A model generated the notes under the pieces. That model was not told where the DNA came from. It searched no databases and saw only the letters and a list, made by a program, of their open reading frames with translations. The position numbers and the translations under genes were made by a program. 64,000 bases of DNA from Marisa cornuarietis. Taxonomy: Eukaryota > Mollusca > Gastropoda > Architaenioglossa > Ampullariidae. Positions 46,921 to 58,700 of the stretch are shown here, in pieces (the first letter of the stretch is position 1; every line of letters starts with the position of its first letter). The stretch covers positions 372,001 to 436,000 of the forward strand of contig SMMW01000550.1 in assembly GCA_004794655.1 (NCBI GenBank). Reading direction: 5' to 3'.

Positions 46921-47904
46921 ACCTTCGTGGTTTCTCACGACTTTGTAAGCAGAACATTATCTGAATGATGCTCACTAACATGTTTGCCCCCAAAGTCCAA
47001 GTGCTTGTTGATGGTAGCGTGTTGAGTCCTGAGTGGCTGTCAAGCAAAACCAAGTGGAACAGACTACCTGACACGACTCCGAGCAAAGGTGGGAAGAGGG
47101 TGAGACGGCGAGACTTAACCTGCTTATCACCCCTTGACAGCCATCCGTATCCTGCGCTTGTTGTAGCACCGCACCCTGTTTGGGCGTTAATCCACCCATC
47201 CCATGAAATCACTCATTTGCCTTTCGTTGAGCTTGCTTTGTTGCCTTCTTTATCTTGTTGTGCTGCTTCTTTTCTCGGTGACACCATGTGGTACTTATAT
47301 ACTGTTTAGGTTCTCTCCCCTTTGGTACTGATTATCTTAGAAAATGAAAGAAAGTTCTATACGCCTTCTACTTTCGATATCTTATGGTTGTCAGAATTAG
47401 TGGTGCTGTATGCTCTTTGTTTGTTAGTAAATGGAAAGAGTCCCATAGTCCTAAAGGCCGAAATGACAGTGAAGGTAAGGGGTTCACCTTGTCTAGGTCT
47501 TTACTTTCCCCGTAACTCAGATCCCCATTTCTGCTGCACGTGTTTTCCAGTCACAGGTGGGCATTCCTCTTCTCCACAAACTACGGAGCCACCCGCTTCT
47601 TATTGTACGTGATTTGTTTATTCCTTGAATTTTCATGGTGTACGATTACAGATATATACTGGACAGACGGCTGAAGAAAGTATTTCAGGAAATGGACATA
47701 TGCGTGCAGACAACTGGCTTGGACAATGTGCTAGTCGATTATGGCCTTTGATACAACCTTATTGAATTTAGACTTCATGACTGGCGCAGTGGTGTGGGAT
47801 TCATGTCCGCTTGACTTTTGTTCATCAATGAACTTGAGCGTGTGCTGGCCTTCATTCGTCGAAACTTGTGCCTTCTGTTGGATGTTGCATTTTCTGTGGA
47901 GTGT
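45706..47904. other. Unique stretch with microsatellites and a possible SINE fragment
   Basis: GCTGGTTCGAGTC near 45908-45920 is B-box-like, but no good A-box is placed before it. (AAT)n lies at 46139-46161 and (CA)n at 46866-46918. Overlapping long frames on both strands (46670-47310) and a 96-codon frame (47322-47612) are unrecognised. Confidence 0.35.
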
Positions 47905-48714
47905 ATGACATGTTGGATATTTGTTGTATGGAGTGTATTCCGGCTTGTATGACATGTGTGATATTTGTTGTATGGAGTGTATTCCGGCTTGTATGACATG
48001 TGTGATATTTGTTGTATGGAGTGTATTCCGGCTTATATGACGTGTGATATTTGTTGTATGGAGTGTATTCCGGCTTGTATGACATGTGTGATATTTGTTG
48101 TATGGAGTGTATTCCGGCTTGTATGACATGTGTGATATTTGTTGTATTTAGTGTATTCCGGATTGTATGACATGTTGGATATTTGTTGTATGGAGTGTAT
48201 TCCGGCTTGTATGACATGTGTGATATTTGTTGTATGGAGTGTATTCCGGCTTGTATGACATGTTGGATATTTGTTGTATGGAGTGTATTACGGCTTGTAT
48301 GACATGTGTGATATTTGTTGTATGGAGTGTATTCCGGCTTGTATGACATGTTTGATATTTGTTGTATGGAGTGTATTCCGGCTTGTATGACATGTGTGAT
48401 ATTTGTTGTATGGAGTGTATTCCGGATTGTATGACATGTGTGATATTTGTTGTATGGAGTGTATTCCGGCTTGTATGACATGTGTGATATTTGTTGTATG
48501 GAGTGTATTCCGGATTGTATGACATGTGTGATATTTGTTGTATGGAGTGTATTCCGGATTGTATGACATGTTTGATATTTGTTGTATGGAGTGTATTCCG
48601 GCTTGTATGACATGTTGAATATTTGTTGTATGGAGTGTATTCCGGCTTGTATGACATGTGTGATATTTGTTGTATGGAGTGTAATCCGGCTTCTATGACA
48701 TGTTGGATATTTGT
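47905..48714. repeat. 44-bp minisatellite, about 18 units, open in all three minus-strand frames
   Basis: Unit contains GTATGACATGTGTGATATTT, GTTGTATGGAGTGTATTCCG and GCTT. Copies differ mainly at two spots (TGTGTGATATT versus TGTTGGATATT or TGTTTGATATT, and CGGCTTG versus CGGATTG). 44 is not a multiple of three and the unit has no minus-strand stop in any frame. A translation therefore cycles through all frames with a 44-residue period, giving the longest open frame of the window (305 codons, 47852-48769, minus). One unit near 48036 lost two bases. The frames are a consequence of the repeat. Confidence 0.93.
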
Positions 48715-48954
48715 GCTGAGGACTGTGAGCTGTCCACAGGCCAGGATGTGGCGCTATACAAGCCAACATAATTATTTCATTATTATTTGCAGCCTCGCTT
48801 ACAGATTTTCAATTGGGTTGAGCAAACTGTTACCGACTACTGGCTTCATGTCTTTCTTCCTCCCATTCTTCCTTCTACAGACATTACATTTGCATGTTAC
48901 TTTGCGTGCGTCCGTGTACGTGTTTTTATTATTGTCTAAAGGTTTTTCTTGTGT

Positions 48955-49216
48955 GTGTGGGGGGGGGTATTAATTTTGTTGATATATCTCTGTACCATTG
49001 TTTGTGTGTGTGTGATGTGGGGGGTATTAATTTTGTTGATATATCTCTGTACCATTGTTTGTGTGTGTGTGATGTGGGGGGGTATTAATTTTGTTGATAT
49101 ATCTCTGTACCATTGTTTGTGTGTGTGTGTGTGTATTAATTTTGTTGATATATCTCTGTACCATTGTTTGTGTTTGTGTGTGTGTGTGTAATTTTGTTGA
49201 TATATCTCTGTACCAT

Positions 49217-49247
<31 letters not shown>

Positions 49248-49604
49248 TAATTTTGTTGATATATCTCTGTACCATTGTTTGTGTGTGTGTGGGGGGGGTA
49301 TTAATTTTGTTGATATATTTCTGTACCATTGTTTGTGTGTGTGGGAGGGGGTATTAATTTTGTTGATATATCTCTGTACCATTGTTTGTGTGTGTGTGTG
49401 GAGGGGTATTAATTTTGTTGATATATCTCTGTACCATTGTTTGTGTGTGTGGGGGGGTGTATTAATTTTGTTGATATATCTCTGTACCATTGTTTGTGTG
49501 TGTGTGGGGGGGTGTATTAATTTTGTTGATATATCTCTGTACCATTGTTTGTGTGTGTGTGGGGGGGTATTAATTTTGTTGATATATCTCTGTACCATTG
49601 TTTG
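48955..49604. repeat. 50-58-bp minisatellite with internal (GT)n and G-runs, about 12 units
   Basis: Unit core is TATTAATTTTGTTGATATAT then CTCTGTACCATTGTTTGTG, followed by a variable GT tract and a G5-G8 run. The core is nearly invariant while the GT/G part varies in length, which sets the 50-58-bp unit range. Open frames on both strands (up to 230 codons) are artefacts. The last unit passes directly into the retroposon-like tail at 49666. Confidence 0.92.
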
Positions 49605-49741
49605 TGGACATGTTTTAGTCTGTTTCACTTTGTCGGTTGCGTGAATTTGTGTCTTTGAATTTCTTTGTAAAGCGCATTGAGCCTTCTGTAAAGCAGGGAA
49701 ATGCGCTATATAAATTTCCGTTATTATTATTATTATTATTA
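49605..49741 (+). mobile_element. Retroposon 3' tail (GCGCTATATAAAT + (ATT)n)
   Basis: TTTGTAAAGCGCATTGAGCC (49664-49683) followed by AAATGCGCTATATAAAT and then (ATT)n at 49724-49741 is the common end of many invertebrate LINE-dependent SINEs and LINEs. The body upstream merges into the neighbouring minisatellite, so the element type cannot be settled. Confidence 0.6.
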
Positions 49742-52614
49742 ATGTTTGTTTATTTGCTTAGTTACATTAGTTTACAGTATTTATTGTTGTTCACATACCA
49801 AGCAGGTGGGTATCAGCTAAACTGTGCAATACATTAGCTAGAAAACTGATGGTTGGCCCGAATTTCCCAAAGTAGATGGCGAAGAGATGATTGCTGCTGT
49901 GATCGTTTTTTTGCAACTTTTACAACTTTCTGAGAGTGTTACCCCTCCTTGGCAAGTGGCTGACAATTTGTCGCCCACCCTGTATGTTGCGGATTGTATA
50001 TTAACTAGTGGCTACATGCTTATTCTACACGTTCCTTGGAAACGGTTGCTAATGCGAGCGCCTTTGGAAATGCGAAGAGCTACATCGATCACAACCTATT
50101 TGTTTCTTAAATAAATGATTCTCTCTCCGTTTTGCATACTCAGTACTTGCAGGCTCCCAGAATATCTCAAAACTAAACAGTTTGAATGATCTGATGGCAC
50201 AGCTTTGAACATCTAACTTGACCGTTTTTCACCAGGTCCTTGGAATAAAGAGAAAAAGAAAGAAGCACACGAAGCTCTTGGTTAATGATGTCATCGTCAA
50301 TGAATGCTTTTTGTTATCACCGATGACACTGCAGCTTCTCGTCTTCCTCTCTCTACACCCACCTGCTCTTCCCGCTGGAAGTTTAAATGTCAAGAGGTCA
50401 CCCAAGCATTGCACAAACCCTCGGTGGCTTTTTATTAATTGGATGCTGTGTGCTTTATGTAGATGCACTCGATGCCAATTCCACTTGGAAGGTTAAAATA
50501 GTATTGCTGTCTTTGAAAGCAAAATAACAAAGAGAGAGAGAGAAAAGAAAAAAAGAGCAAAAAAAAAAACAGAGAAAGAAGAAAAGCCCCCAAAATGGAA
50601 GAAAGTAAAATCAAAGTCAGAAAGAAAGTAAGAAAGAAATTAAAAAAAGAAAAAAAAAACGAATTAAAGAATGAACAGTTCGTTTGTTCGATCATTTATT
50701 CATCCATTCACATATTATTTCAAGCCAACTGCTCTCTCACTCAGTAGTTCTCTGTATTTCTGTATTTATTTCTTTCTTCTTTCCTTAGTATTCATTTATT
50801 AATTCTTTATTTTTCTGCATTCATCCCTTCTTCCCTGCTTTCCTACTTTCTTCCCTTTTGTTTGTTCAAACGAAGAAAAAGTGCACATACATTTCTCTGC
50901 ACTGGGTCGTGGTTTTTTTTTTCTTTTCTTTTCTGTGTGCGTAAATGTCGTCCAACCTAGAAAGATGACAATTTTGTTCATGGAGGAAATGTATGGTCAA
51001 TACTTCCCATTGAAAAGAAAAGAACGAACACTGACACACTCAATACTTTTCACCTTTTGACAACAGCGGAAAAACTTACAAGTTCTGTGCAACCTGAGTC
51101 TGACCTCCTACCCTGCCTTATCAGCATGTGCATTCGGGGTTGTTTTTTTTGTTTTTTTTGCCTCACTTTGCTCTGCTTCAGGAACAGTTTGGAGAAGATG
51201 TCGTCAGGAAGTCTCCAACCGGCTCCGAGCTGGATGAGTGTTTGTAAAATCCTTTTCTATACATAAAATGAAGGCTGTGAAACTTAAGGGCTCATTTATG
51301 TCTGGAAAGAAGACAGGAAAGCTCGTGCAGCCCAGCCCAGCCTCGTAAAATCTTCGCCTTAATCTGTAGGAGGAGGCAACTTTCGTTTGTGTTTCGAAAA
51401 GAGATGAGCAACCGTCAGTAACAGAGTCAGTGACAACGGAACACACTCCTCTTCTCTCTCCTCTCCTCCGGCGGCGACTGGCAAATAAAATCATTCGCAA
51501 AACAATCTGCTGCAGTTTTGTCAGTAGACGATGAAGGGTGGGTGTACGAGTCTGACTGCACGTGAGGGAGGGTGTATAGGGTGCAGACGGGGGAGAAAAA
51601 AGTGTTTGTGCATGTCTACTCTTTTCTCTGTTACGCAAACTAAATTTTGTCTTGCGTTTCTTTCCTTCTGAACTTTTCAGAAAAAATCTTTCCCATTTGC
51701 ATTCCAAATCGACTTCAATTCATGATCCGCTGCTGGTCCCGTAACAGTTCAATTCCAGAAGACGTTTTGACTTTCGACTAAAAGAACCACTCCACTGTGA
51801 TATACCAAACCTCAGATGTAAGCCTTTACTTCAGTGTAATATTCCAAACAACAAATAAAAGACTTCAGTTTGATATGGCCACTCACCACTGATTTCATCA
51901 AGTATGATTTCAGTTTTATATGCCAGCCTTCTTGCTAATACTTGGTCGTGTAATTTAGAGTAATGAAGTGTAGTGTCTTTCACATTTTTCCTCCTTGACT
52001 CGATCACTCTGTCTTTCCTTCTCGCTGGCCTCTCCGCCCCCTATTTCCTCTCACTCCCCTCCCTCACTCTCCGCTAATACCTGCACCAGTCGCCGCACCC
52101 GGCCGACCATATCAGATGTCGACACATAACTGTACCGTTTCAGGAAGTTGAAAGACGTTTTCATGGCCCAGAAGCGCATGAAGATTGACCTGAGCATCGT
52201 AACTCAAACACAGTGGAGAAAAATTGTGGGCAGGCAAGTTCCTCGCTGCCATGGGTGCTGCTGACATCACTGACGAGGGCCTCGTAAAACCTCGCGTCAG
52301 AGGGAAATCAAAGGGGAGCGCACTCCCTGTGAACGCTGCGCTTTTTTGGATAAATGGTAGGGAAATGTCAACAAGCAGACGTGCAGAAGAAGTAAAATGT
52401 GTGCGATGAAATCTTTCTCTCTTTCTCTCTCTCACACACACACCCCTACGAATACCCATATGTACTCACATGCACTCTTTTTCTTTCTCTCTCTCTCTCT
52501 CACGTGCACACTTCTCTCACTCTAGCTCTCCCTTTTCCATTATCAGGGCTTTGGTGAATTTTTGTTCCTCGTTCTCTTTTCAGTTTTCTTACCTTTTTTT
52601 AATCTCTTCTAACC

Positions 52615-52615
<1 letters not shown>
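49742..52615. other. Unique stretch, no recognisable gene
   Basis: Purine-rich A/GA sequence lies at 50520-50670 and T-rich sequence at 50750-50940. A 167-codon minus-strand frame at 51204-51707 is in ordinary-complexity DNA but has no domain, signal or repeat that I recognise. Open frames on both strands at 52112-52459 are similar. TC/CA tracts lie at 52410-52445 and 52480-52505. Confidence 0.35.

Positions 52616-52683
<68 letters not shown>
52616..52683. repeat. (GT)n microsatellite
   Basis: Pure GT tract of about 33 units. Confidence 0.95.
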
Positions 52684-52684
<1 letters not shown>

Positions 52685-53687
52685 CATTGTCTCTCAATAA
52701 CCTTTCACTGAAAATACTAAAATACTTTGCAACACCAAACCTTTTTTCAGATGACTAACTGGGAACATAGCAAAAACATCAGAATGAGTAACAAACGTAA
52801 AAACAGGCAACAGAGACTAAACACATGAGGGTGGGCGGTAACGGGGAAGAGGAAGGCAGGGAGTATCGGAGGCCACCATCGACTGCTGATCTTGACACAA
52901 GTCGGCCTTCGAGCCAGCCTTGAGAGCGTCCACGGCGGACAACATGCAATGCGATAGGGCTAAACCATTCCGACAATAAGGCTAGAGAAGGAGAGCGAGA
53001 AAGAGAGGGAGGGAGAGAGTTTGTATGTAACAGTAACAGTGACTATTTAGATAACAAGGTTCAAAGGCGTGTGTGTGTGTGTGCGTTTGAGTGTGCGTGG
53101 TACATCTAATCCCTAGAAGGCATTATCTCCCCCTGTCATCAGACCCTCCCAATCTGTCATCGATCACTGTCCAAAGGGGAGTTAGTCCCTTACAGCAGCA
53201 GCAGCGGTAACGACATCAGTAGCATAGCAATCGAGCTTTTCCTCATTGTTGTCATGATTCTCTTCATTAACATCGCCGTCTGCAACTATAGGCGCCAGGT
53301 CTCTTCCGCTGCCCCACCCTTTACGAAACCGGGTACCCATCACGCACGAACCCTTGTGATCATCTCCCAGCTTTCATTATTGTCCTGGGCAGCCGAGATG
53401 GACTGTCTCCTGGCAGACGTCACGTGACCCTCCCTGTTACGGGCCCTGTATTTATTGTTTATTTTATTGTTTAGTTATTTGTTTTCTGGGATTTTTATAT
53501 GCGGCTGGTGTCACTCGGCCGGCATTAAGCGAAGCATAACCGAACCTTGCCACGTCATAGCAGTCCTAAAAGTATTTTTCACCACCAGGTGATTAATTAA
53601 TTTGTGGTTAATAAGCTTTCAATAGGTCGTCATAAGTTTTGCTCAAGAATCTTACCTTAAAAGACTTTACACGAGGTGTCCAGTGAA

Positions 53688-53690
<3 letters not shown>
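52684..53690. other. Unique stretch with a palindromic E-box
   Basis: GTCACGTGAC at 53419-53428 is a perfect bHLH-zip palindrome overlapping GACGTCA. AGC repeats lie near 53195-53206. No open frame of note. Confidence 0.35.

Positions 53691-53766
<76 letters not shown>
53691..53766. repeat. (GT)38 microsatellite
   Basis: Pure GT tract; among the longest dinucleotide tracts of the window. Confidence 0.95.
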
Positions 53767-53767
<1 letters not shown>

Positions 53768-55885
53768 GTGCACAGTGAGTACATTCTAGCTAGAAATTGA
53801 AGCAATGTAAGAATTATTATTATTACATTACAGTCACAGATGTTTGTGATATTGTTATCTTTGTGTGGATCCGCCTGCCTGTACATGCGTGTTAATTATT
53901 ATATATAACCTGTTGGCTGCATGTCATCTCAACCATCACTTCGTGTCCTGTACTGTAGATATTCTCTGTACACGATATAAACGTGGAATAAGACAGACAC
54001 AGGCCTGACGAGAGAGTTGGGGGGACGGGGGGGGACAGGGGGGGTCTGGTCTACCGGGGCCGCGGCTGTGAAGGGGGATTTGTTTCCTTCTTTTTCGTTT
54101 CTTTTAAAGAAAGGTTGAGGTAACATTCCTCACTCTGGGGATGTTTTCTATGGAGCGGGGTTCTACAAGTTTGATCCTTTAACGTCCTTTTTCATTTACT
54201 AACCACTCACGTGTAAATCCTTGTGCACGTGTCCTAATGTTTGCAGTCTATGTTACATTAGGGACTAAAATGTAGATATTGACCATCGAATTGTAAGCAT
54301 ATTATTATATACTGGGAAAATAATTTACGATTACAATTACAAAGGACCCATAGAGGTCTGTCCCGGAGTCCTTGCTGGCTCTAGACAGGAACTTTGTGTT
54401 TTGTTCTGTAGATATGATGTACACGAGATAAACATGGAAGGGAACAAACACTGTCCCAAAACTGAAGACTGTGAACTTACTGGGAAACAACATTCGTCGA
54501 CGTCTGGATTTTTCTAGTACCAACTCCGACCAAGTTAAACGATTGCATTATCATACCATCAGTTAGGTGATTTTACCACTCCACACTGCAGACAGAGAAA
54601 GACACAGAAGTGTGTGGATAAAATCGACGCGACCAGAAAAAAATAGAGACAAAAGGCACCAGAGAAAGTCCATGAGCTGAAAGCGATGACAATTTTAAAA
54701 AGGTGGCAGCCAAATTTGAATATTTTTTATTCTTTATTTCGAGCTGGCGAGAGAAAACGACCCTGCACACACTCTCTCTCTTGCTTCCTTCCCTGTCCTT
54801 GTTAGATGGGTGGGGGGGGTAGGTTCTATGCGCGTGCGCACCGGCAAACAGGACGATGCCGGCTCGGCAATTATGAAAACTCTTGGTCATAAAACAGCAG
54901 CAACACGGGCCGAGAACTGCCTTCCTCTCTCGCTTCAAGCCGACGCCGACAGCGCAAAATGCAAGGGAGCTAATTTTTCATGCTCCGTTGCCCACGCGAC
55001 GGAGGCAAGGGAGACAATAACGCGCTAACATTGCTTTATGTTTCTAAGGGCATCGGGAGGTTGGAGGCTGGGTGAGGGTGGGGAGGATAGTTTTGGCCTT
55101 TTAGTGGTTTTTATCTTTTGTGTTTCTGGCTTTCTGGTCTGCGTTTATTGCACAACTTCGAGACACCACGTCCCAACTTTTATTTTCCCGCTGTTTTTAA
55201 AACCTCCAACTGTTCGAATGATGTTTCAACTTTCAGACTCTACATTTTTCTCTCTTTGACGAAGTTTTCAAATTTCCGGTTGACAAGAATGTTAATAGAC
55301 ACAAAAAGTAAACCTAAAATATAAAAAACGAAGATGTTTCTTTCATTTCTTTACGAGAAGGAAGTCTAGAGACGATTTGAGGAAAGTTGCGATGCTATTT
55401 CTCTGTTTTCCATTCCACCGTGTCCTTTGTCTGCACGTGGGCGTATGTTGGAAAAGATCTTGTCATCAACGGACCTTTCTCGGAAAAACACGTGGCTTAA
55501 CAAAAATGTTTTGGAAAAGTCCCCTCACGAGGGCTTAGATCGTCAGAGAAGAAACTGTAATTAATCCAGTGACCTGACCTCGTTGCAGGTTCAGGTTTTT
55601 CCTTGGCCAGGTGGCTAAAAATATCAGCTCATACAAACTGGACGGTTTTATGTTGTTGCTAGGTGAAGTGACTGACAAATTGAAAAAATAATTGGATATA
55701 ATTTGGTCACACATTCATGCACGCACATTCCCAAACACACATTTAGTGACTTGACTGCACACATAGACATTCCGTTAGTTCTTCACCTACTCAAGTGTTT
55801 GTCTCCGGGAGTCGCAATGGTCCAGTAAGTCAACTACGTGCACTTTCTATGATTGCCTTTGTATACGCAGCGCGCGCGCGTTTGT

Positions 55886-55930
<45 letters not shown>

Positions 55931-57174
55931 GAGGAGGGTGCATTGGCGAAGAAGAATCTGGCGAAAGTAAACGTTAACTTAAAATTCTTCTGATACCCGT
56001 AACGATTAACTTGCATCGTCTTGTATTCCCTTACACACACGTGAGGGAAAAAAACACACACACACACACGTGAGGGAACACACACATACACGTGAGTGAG
56101 CCCACATACGCACGCACACACGTATACACACACCCACGCGCGCGCGTCAAGATGGAAAAGACACTTTGTTCCTGCGCAAATCCCTCGTCGACCTCCTCCT
56201 AGTTAACAAAACAGACAGGCGCCAGCCTCTTTCCGGCCTCCGTGCCACGCATGAATGAAGGTGAGAGAGCGGAAGGGCGCGCCGCCTCACCTGTGAGTCC
56301 CAAGGCGAGAGGGCACCGTGAAATGAGGGTCGCGACTACAGTTCACCTTTAACCTGGCCGTCAGAGGCTTTTCAGCGTTGACTGTACGTGTTAACCCCTC
56401 GTGACACAGGAGACGATCCTTTTCATTTGTCACGCCGCATGTCCCGCGCGCTTTGTCTTCTTACAGGCCTTCGCTCCTCGTGACAAGTTATAACCTGAAG
56501 GAGTGCGTGGACCACAGAGCATCCTCATTAAGGAAAAACAGAAACAAAGGGGCACCAAGGGGGGGGGGGATTGTTCTTGGTTGGCTCGCCTCCGCAGTCT
56601 TCTCTCGTCAGAAGGAAAAGGAGGCTGGCTGAGTGAGGGATCTCAGTTTCTTTACTTTTAATTTGACTGTATCGATGCCAATCTGTTTCTGCTAACCATC
56701 CCTCTCTCTTGTTATCTATGTATGTGAGTGTGTGTGTGTGTGTGTGTGCGGGCACACGTGTGAATGTGTGAAAATGTATGAATATGTAAGTGCGTGTGTA
56801 TTTGTGTGGGTGAGTGGGCTCTTTTGTGTTCTACTGCGCGAGCGTGATTGTGTTGTTTGAATCAGATTGTATTCCTTCTAACCCTCCACCTGTTCTCGAA
56901 ATCATTTAAATACCTAGAATAGAAACAAGTTGTAATACGACACAAAATCTGAGCAGAATCGCCACCGACTCAATAAATAGTTAAACAAATAAACAAACTG
57001 TTGCTGAACATTTAATCTATTTCAGCATGTGTGAACGGATGCAGCATTTGTATTGGCTCAGTGTGAGCAGACAGAACAGAAAGTGTACAAACATTTACAA
57101 CAGTCATCAGATTGCCAGAGTTCTAAAGCAGTTCATCCTTTCTCTAGTCTTCACTTTTTAAAGTTCTTTTGCCC
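53767..57174. other. 3.4 kb of unique sequence with simple repeats
   Basis: G-rich tract at 54018-54046; (GA)n at 55896-55924; CA tracts at 56045-56070; GT tract at 56728-56748. Two sequences near 53940-54000 and 54400-54440 share GTAGATATTCTCTGTACACG-like and ACACGAGATAAACATGGAA-like blocks, suggesting a diverged duplication. The GC-richer patch 54820-55030 carries ATGCGCGTGCGCACC (NRF1-like). No gene recognised. Confidence 0.35.
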
Positions 57175-57205
57175 CACGTGACGTCATCTCCTGTTCTGTC
57201 ACGTG
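57175..57205. promoter_or_regulatory. Candidate regulatory cluster: two E-boxes flanking a CRE
   Basis: CACGTG at 57175-57180 overlaps TGACGTCA at 57179-57186, and a second CACGTG is at 57200-57205. A 98-codon minus-strand frame (57158-57454) covers it but is unrecognised. Motif-level evidence only. Confidence 0.25.
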
Positions 57206-58539
57206 GAAAGTAGCGAGGGTCTTCATCATCAAAATATTGTTGTCGATACTGTTGGACGCTACAAACTTTTTTTTATTTTTAACATTTGGGAATCGTAAGT
57301 ATTGTTGAGATGGTGGAGGAAGGTAACCTTTCGACACCACTATTCGTTTAAGCTTTGAGTTGTCTTGAATTATTAGATTATATGTTGCGTTTAATTTGAA
57401 GAAATATGTGCATTTCTTGACAAAATTAATTCTTACAGTGTAATTGTCATGCAAGTAGCCTTTCGGAGGTACTATTGTCCGTGCCTAAAATATTCCCACC
57501 TGCTGAAGCGGCGATAAAATTGTTTTTTGCTGTCAGGGTCAAAATGATCTTCTAATGACCGACCACAAGTAATTTTAAGCAGCAGCTATAAAAAGGTAGA
57601 ATAAAAAAGCACGCGACGTGCGCATGTCATCGCACGTGTAACTACCAGACCAATTTTCAGCAGCAAGGACCTTAATTATAAAGACAAGACTTCTTGTACT
57701 TCACAGCTCACTTCTTATGGGAAGTGCAAACGGCAGAAAAAATAATGGAAAAAATAATTAAAAAATAAAACTGATTTACTATTTTCTTTCTTTCTTTCTT
57801 CTTTTTTTTTTTTTGGTCAGACACTGGTCATGTGCCTCTAACTAGTTGCAGAACAGACAGCGAAAAGAATGTTCAAGGATCAAGGATGCAAACCACATTT
57901 GTGCAAGAGTGCAGAAGACGCGCGCGCGTGCGTGCGTGCGTGCGTGCGTGCGTGTTTAGTCACATGGGCGAAAATATAGCTACAGCGCATGTCCCTGCAA
58001 GACAGACTGGATGAGTCTTTGGAGGCTTTGCGAGACAACCAACCTTTTGTCCCGAACGAGGCTCTCACTAGAACAAAACTTAAAAGATGACGACAAGAAA
58101 TGAAAAATTATTATACATTATTACATTATTTTTTCTTTATATATATATGTGTGTAATACATTATTACCCTATTTCTCTTTTTATTTAAAACACACACACA
58201 CATCTACATAGTGATATACCAGTTAGACTTATTTTCTTCTCCGCATCCCTTTACAAAGGTTTTTACAAATGGCTTAAAATGAATAATAGTAACAATAAGC
58301 ATGAACAACAAGAACAAACATGCGAACAAAAAGAACAAGACACAGACAAGCAGAACTGATGCAGTCAGTCGTGGTAGCTACGCTGTGCAACTTTACGAAG
58401 TCCTTTCCTCAAAATGTTCGTGTCTCTGCACAAGCTGACTACCACTTTATTTTTCACCTAGTGCAGAATAAATAAAGGATTGATTTCATATCATTAAATC
58501 ACAGGTTTGATCAATACTGTGCAGAGTAAAGAGCTTCAA
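57206..58539. other. Unique stretch with a (GTGC)n tract
   Basis: (GCGT)n alternating tract at 57919-57954, Z-DNA-prone; TTTC repeat at 57785-57800; TA/CA tracts near 58140-58202. No gene or element recognised. Confidence 0.4.
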
Positions 58540-58700
58540 ATATTGTGTGCGGTCAAACGGAAGTTGTTATCAATAACATTTCATCTGATCCATCTGGTCT
58601 TTCATTGGGAGTTCCACAGAGATCTGGCCTTGTGACCAGTCCTTTTCATCCTGTACACCAGACCATACCATTATTTTACACTCTTCCCATACCAGCTGTA
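58540..58700 (+). mobile_element. Degraded LINE reverse transcriptase fragment (motif B region)
   Basis: The plus-strand frame reads SGLSLGVPQRSGL, close to the SLGVPQGSVLGP block of CR1/Jockey/L2-type reverse transcriptases. One base further on, the next frame continues PVLFILYTRPY, matching the PxLFxLYTxPL that follows in intact elements. A frameshift and an in-frame stop separate the two pieces. The FADD box expected about 25 residues downstream is absent. This is a different LINE lineage from the copies at 6845 and 60200. Confidence 0.6.

Noticed and set aside
47852..48769. 305-codon minus-strand frame as a real protein gene
   Set aside because: It is entirely the 44-bp minisatellite plus short flanks, with parallel open frames in the other two phases. 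No start or stop context or non-repeat domain.
48936..49644. 230-codon minus and 142-codon plus frames
   Set aside because: Built from the 50-58-bp minisatellite with GT tracts; open on both strands.
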